Origin: Candidatus Heimdallarchaeota archaeon
GTDB taxonomy: Archaea > Asgardarchaeota > Heimdallarchaeia > Heimdallarchaeales > Heimdallarchaeaceae
Reading direction: 5' to 3'
Assembly (NCBI GenBank): GCA_030603505.1
Contig: JAUVXQ010000038.1
Span: 1-8,748 of the forward strand
DNA length: 8,748 nucleotides
The stretch's first letter is position 1. Each line of letters begins with the position of its first letter. The translations under genes were made by a program, and so were the position numbers. A model generated the notes under the pieces. It made no database searches, had not been told where the DNA came from, and saw nothing but the letters and a program-made list of their open reading frames with translations. This document shows, piece after piece, positions 6,351-8,748 of this stretch.

Positions 6351-7155
6351 TATATTCACTTTTCTTTTCAAATTCTAAACATGGTAATAGCGGCCCTAGA
6401 AACATACAATCTTCTTCTGTGATTAGGGTGTTAATATCTATTTCATTATCTGGAGTGACCTTCTCGATTGGATAACCACGTATTATAACAAATGGTACTC
6501 TTTCATTAGTCTCCCCCATAACTAATTCAGCTGCTGTAGCAAGCTGATCGGCTATCGCTCGATTAGTGATATGCATTGGTCTATTAAACAGATCCAATTT
6601 TCCTCTTTCATCAGTCACTGATTTAAAACCGTAAGTTCCTAATGCACATCCAACAGTTCCAAGTCTCATGGGCATTGTCCTTGAATCCGCAATAACTATT
6701 CCTACAAATTTGTCAGTTATTTCTCTTAGTTTAATATGAATATTTTTTGCAGATTTGTTGCAATTTTTTGGAAGAATAATTGCCCGGTTTTCTCCTATAT
6801 TTGATTGATCAGCACCAGCATTCGCTAATAATCCATACTTATGAACTGTAGTTATAGCTCCTGGAACTGTACCGATAAATTGATTTTCACATTCGTCTAA
6901 AATTATTTGTGCAAATTCTGCAGGTATTATAGCTTTTATTGCAAGTTTTTTTGCTGTTTCAGAAGGACTAATTTTGCTATAATCAATAACCGCTTTTTCA
7001 GTCATTGAAACAACTTTACTAGCAATAACTAGTATATCCTTATCTTGAAGAGTAATTCCTTCTTTTGTGATTGAATCTATTAGTACATCGATAAGCTCAT
7101 CGTTTTCATCAATTACTTTTGTTGAAGCTATAGGGATAATAGAGATTACTTTCAT
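6340..7155 (-). CDS. COG1478 gamma-glutamyl ligase (CofE/FolC2 type)
   Basis: This 271-residue protein belongs to the F420-0:gamma-glutamyl ligase family, which adds glutamate to a cofactor carboxylate using a nucleoside triphosphate and divalent metal. Visible motifs are DKDILVIASKVVSMTE (38-53), NAGADQSNIG (112-121; D116), IADSRTMPMRLGTVGCALG (155-173; D157), the DERGKLDLFNRP segment (182-193), ADQLATAAELVMGE (202-215) and VPFVIIRG (220-227). True CofE enzymes usually read DT.GRP.R and MGQ at the metal site; here these are DSRTMPMR and MGE, a variant also seen, as I recall, in family members from organisms without F420. COG1478 proteins can act as folate polyglutamate synthases (FolC2 in Chlamydia), and the overlapping DHPS-family gene fits a pterin role. 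The ATG at 7155 is preceded by GTGAT; the in-frame GTG at 7164 is itself part of that site and is unlikely to be the start. Confidence 0.88.
   Translation of the reverse strand: MKVISIIPIASTKVIDENDELIDVLIDSITKEGITLQDKDILVIASKVVSMTEKAVIDYSKISPSETAKKLAIKAIIPAEFAQIILDECENQFIGTVPGAITTVHKYGLLANAGADQSNIGENRAIILPKNCNKSAKNIHIKLREITDKFVGIVIADSRTMPMRLGTVGCALGTYGFKSVTDERGKLDLFNRPMHITNRAIADQLATAAELVMGETNERVPFVIIRGYPIEKVTPDNEIDINTLITEEDCMFLGPLLPCLEFEKKSEYNEN
6356..6359 (-). promoter_or_regulatory. Ribosome binding site deciding the DHPS-family start
   Basis: GTGA on the minus strand lies 5 nt before the ATG at 6350, inside the last codons of the upstream gene. It favours ATG 6350 over the in-frame TTG at 6371 and suggests coupled translation with the ligase gene. 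Confidence 0.5.
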
Positions 7156-7159
7156 TTGA

Positions 7160-7164
7160 ATCAC
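7160..7164 (-). promoter_or_regulatory. Ribosome binding site deciding the COG1478 ligase start
   Basis: GTGAT on the minus strand ends 4 nt before the ATG at 7155 and complements the usual archaeal 16S 3' end. Its GTG is also the first possible in-frame start codon (7164), but using it would leave that start with no ribosome binding site. Confidence 0.5.
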
Positions 7165-7191
7165 ATTTTAGTTAATGTCTAAAAATCATTC

Positions 7192-7207
7192 GAAATAAGT
7201 TTATTTC
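7192..7207. repeat. 16-bp inverted repeat at the probable ligase promoter
   Basis: GAAATAA-GT-TTATTTC is a perfect inverted repeat with 7-bp arms and a 2-bp spacer. On the minus strand it contains AACTTATTT, a modest TATA-like element centred about 44 nt before the ATG at 7155, which would predict an 18-nt leader containing the GTGAT site. It may be an operator overlapping the TATA box, or a chance palindrome in AT-rich DNA. Confidence 0.35.
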
Positions 7208-7385
7208 TATTCTAAAGTACAATTTTGCTCAGTCCATTATCAAAAATTTCCAACAATTGACCTAGGTAAGCTCTCCGTATTAGCAGACTTAGCTTGGGCT
7301 GTAGATTGAAACATATGTTATCGAAATGAATAAGATACAACTATAATTCAATTATTGTTGATAAGTAGCTTAATATTAGAAAAAG

Positions 7386-7392
7386 TATATAA
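7386..7392 (+). promoter_or_regulatory. TATA box of the winged-helix ATPase gene
   Basis: TATATAA is preceded by the purine-rich GAAAAAG, resembling a BRE, and followed by GCAAAC. The 11 bases TATAAGCAAAC (7388-7398) are identical to those at 3521-3531 in the kinase promoter. By the same spacing the transcript would start near 7415, giving a leader of about 50 nt before the ATG at 7466. This position rules out the upstream in-frame TTG at 7355 as the start. Confidence 0.6.
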
Positions 7393-7427
7393 GCAAACTT
7401 TTCACTGTCACAGTAGCTGTGTAATTG

Positions 7428-7469
7428 ATGTTTCATGCACTTCTTTCCCTCTCCGGTGTGATATTATGA
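7428..7469 (+). CDS. Possible 13-residue leader peptide ahead of the ATPase gene
   Basis: An ATG about 13 nt after the predicted transcript start opens a 13-codon frame reading MFHALLSLSGVIL. Its TGA stop overlaps the ATPase start codon in an ATGA arrangement (7466-7469). The ATPase ribosome binding site (GGTGTGAT, 7455-7462) lies inside it. The position suggests a translationally coupled upstream ORF, but no Shine-Dalgarno site is visible for it and a frame this short can arise by chance. Confidence 0.25.
   Translation: MFHALLSLSGVIL
7455..7462 (+). promoter_or_regulatory. Ribosome binding site of the winged-helix ATPase
   Basis: GGTGTGAT precedes the ATG at 7466: GGTG with a 7-nt gap, or GTGA with a 4-nt gap. 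It supports this start over the TTG at 7355, which would add 37 residues without family resemblance. Confidence 0.5.
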
Positions 7470-8704
7470 CTTTATTGGAAAGAGTATTCAATATTTCACA
7501 ATATATGGACGAAAAAAAATACGATGTTCAGTCTAAAGAATTAGACCCAAACCCATGGACATCGGAATATTTGCCCGAACTTTATGTCTCTTCTGAAAAA
7601 TTGAATAGTCAAATTGCCAGACTTATTCAAATTTTAAAGGAAGGTAAGACATTATCGATTCTCTTGGGCAATATTAAATCTGGGAAATCCTACCTTATTA
7701 ATCTCTTAAAAAATGGTTTGTCTGAAACCTTATTAAAATACATCTCTAAGAAGAAAGCACATGTAATTTCATTTACACCAAATGATATTCCGAAATACTC
7801 TCAATCTACTTTTATGCAAGAAATTGGACAGCAAGTATTTGGAAAATCCTATTCAACGAAGGAGCAAACAAAGGAGCAGACTGTTGTTTCTCTAAAAAGG
7901 TATGTAAAAGAAAAGGATTGTTTAATAGTTCTATTAATAGATGATTTTCAGAATGAAAATCTTAAATTAATTTCGAGGGATGCGGCAAAACTCATTAATT
8001 CACTAAAGGAACATCTTGCTTGTATTATAGCTTGCAACATGAAAGATATAGTTGACTGTCAAGACGGAATGCGAGAAGGAGGTTTTAGTGATTTTTCGTA
8101 TTCAATTCGTCTCCCTGAATTCACTTTAGGCGAAACATACGAATTAATTAAGAAGAGAATGTTATATGCTTTAAATCGCTCTAACATCAGAGTTACAGAT
8201 ATTTTCACAGAAAGAGCAATAGAATCAGCTTGGTTAAACTCAAAAGGCAATCCTTGGGTACTTATCTCAATATTAGCTGATGCATATGAATACTCAAGAA
8301 AGAATGAATCTACAACTGTAGCTTTCAATGACGTGATGACTGTAATTAATATGTATTCTCGTTCCCCTGTTTTTGGCTATGCTGATAATAATGATGCTTT
8401 CATAATTCAGCAAGCTTTGAATAGTTTTCCACAAAGAGAAAGACAAGTTTGTGAATACTTGATTCAGAAAGATGCTTCAGCAAAAGAGTTGACTAATTCT
8501 CTTTACGGAAATCTCTCTTCTACAGAATATCGTAGTAAGTATATGGGGACTAAAAGTTTCTTAAAAAGATTGAAAGAAAAAAATGTTGTAATGGTCAAAG
8601 GGAAAGAAGGTAGATCAATAATTTTTGGGCTTACTCCTAAAATGAGAGAATGGATAACTCAGTTTTCAGAAGAGAAAAGAGCATCTAGAAACGATGAAAA
8701 TTAA
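7466..8704 (+). CDS. P-loop/AAA-type ATPase with C-terminal winged helix
   Basis: This 412-residue cytosolic protein has an entry segment NPWTSEYLPELYVSSEKL (29-46) before the nucleotide domain, as in ExeA/TniB/Orc-like STAND and AAA ATPases. Walker A is GNIKSGKS (68-75) and Walker B is LIVLLIDD (153-160), with F-Q following the second aspartate. A candidate sensor 1 asparagine is N191 in IIACNMKD. The lid region carries NSKGNPWVLISILADAY (258-274), where related ATPases often have an arginine at the tryptophan position. Residues about 320-400 (FPQRERQVCEYLIQ through GLTPKMREWI) look like a winged helix with a wing at VVMVKGKEGRSIIFGL, suggesting DNA binding. Residues 131-138 hold a small KEQT duplication from an imperfect 12-bp tandem repeat at 7859-7882. 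It is not a clear Orc1/Cdc6; the specific function is unknown. It lies alone, and nothing recognisable follows before the window ends. Confidence 0.75.
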   Translation: MTLLERVFNISQYMDEKKYDVQSKELDPNPWTSEYLPELYVSSEKLNSQIARLIQILKEGKTLSILLGNIKSGKSYLINLLKNGLSETLLKYISKKKAHVISFTPNDIPKYSQSTFMQEIGQQVFGKSYSTKEQTKEQTVVSLKRYVKEKDCLIVLLIDDFQNENLKLISRDAAKLINSLKEHLACIIACNMKDIVDCQDGMREGGFSDFSYSIRLPEFTLGETYELIKKRMLYALNRSNIRVTDIFTERAIESAWLNSKGNPWVLISILADAYEYSRKNESTTVAFNDVMTVINMYSRSPVFGYADNNDAFIIQQALNSFPQRERQVCEYLIQKDASAKELTNSLYGNLSSTEYRSKYMGTKSFLKRLKEKNVVMVKGKEGRSIIFGLTPKMREWITQFSEEKRASRNDEN

Positions 8705-8748
8705 ATTATACTTGATTGAGTCGTTGTTCAGTATTTTACAGTGGTTAG

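Larger units (their letters stand above)
7165..7465. other. 300-bp divergent intergenic region
   Basis: The region separates the leftward ligase/DHPS pair from the rightward winged-helix ATPase gene. No substantial ORF is credible on either strand. It contains, left to right, a 16-bp palindrome overlapping the probable ligase promoter, a locally GC-richer stretch (7259-7312) of unknown role, a good TATA box at 7386-7392, and a 50-nt leader that could encode a short peptide. I found no tRNA, box C/D pair or recognisable riboswitch. Confidence 0.6.

Noticed and set aside
6351..6371. TTG start giving a seven-residue basic extension of the DHPS-family protein
   Set aside because: The ATG at 6350 has GTGA 5 nt upstream, and the extension precedes the normal family N-terminus.
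7355..7465. 37-residue N-terminal extension of the ATPase from an upstream TTG
   Set aside because: The TATA box at 7386-7392 lies inside it, the extension resembles nothing in the family, and the ATG at 7466 has its own ribosome binding site.
7859..7882. Imperfect 12-bp tandem repeat considered as a mobile-element or CRISPR trace
   Set aside because: There are only two units, 9 of 12 bases match, and it is in frame in a surface-like polar loop; a local duplication is enough to explain it.
8059..8328. Minus-strand frame inside the ATPase gene
   Set aside because: It is antisense to the lid domain and has no features of its own.
8705..8748. Tail of the window after the ATPase considered as the start of another gene
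   Set aside because: Only 44 bases remain, with no clear start codon, ribosome binding site or U-rich tract.

Overview
The window is AT-rich and compact, with archaeal features: short Shine-Dalgarno sites of the GGTGA/GTGA type, TATA boxes about 27 nt before a start or predicted transcript start, an archaeal/eukaryotic-type PheS and PheT, and a 2-phosphoglycerate kinase-type protein. A JAMM protease whose catalytic loop reads like eukaryotic Rpn11, together with low G+C, points to an Asgard archaeon or another lineage with eukaryote-like ubiquitin-system proteins. That placement is an inference; no rRNA or other marker gene is present to fix it.

Layout: (1) 1-2501, plus strand: the 3' part of pheS (its start lies upstream of the window) followed by complete pheT, the two subunits of phenylalanyl-tRNA synthetase. 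(2) 2491-3426, minus strand: a 2-phosphoglycerate kinase-like P-loop kinase, converging on pheT with an 11-bp overlap. (3) 3549-5483, plus strand: a two-gene unit with an aminoglycoside-phosphotransferase-fold kinase, then a tail-anchored Rpn11-like JAMM protease. Its promoter region is shared divergently with the 2PGK-like gene, and the kinase appears to be leaderless. (4) 5499-7155, minus strand: a COG1478 (CofE/FolC2-type) gamma-glutamyl ligase overlapping by 11 bp a dihydropteroate synthase homologue, a pterin/folate-type pair. (5) 7165-7465: a 300-bp divergent intergenic region with promoters, a palindrome, a locally GC-richer island and a possible 13-residue leader peptide. (6) 7466-8704, plus strand: a P-loop/AAA-type ATPase with a C-terminal winged helix.

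Functionally the window mixes housekeeping (Phe-tRNA charging, pterin cofactor synthesis) with less explained genes. The most interesting parts are the membrane-anchored Rpn11-like protease cotranscribed, and in the same reading frame, with an APH-fold kinase; the ligase/DHPS pair, whose context suggests pterin polyglutamylation rather than F420; and the regulatory layout ahead of the winged-helix ATPase, which shares an exact 11-bp TATA-region sequence with the kinase promoter. No tRNA, rRNA, CRISPR array, insertion sequence or attachment site was seen.
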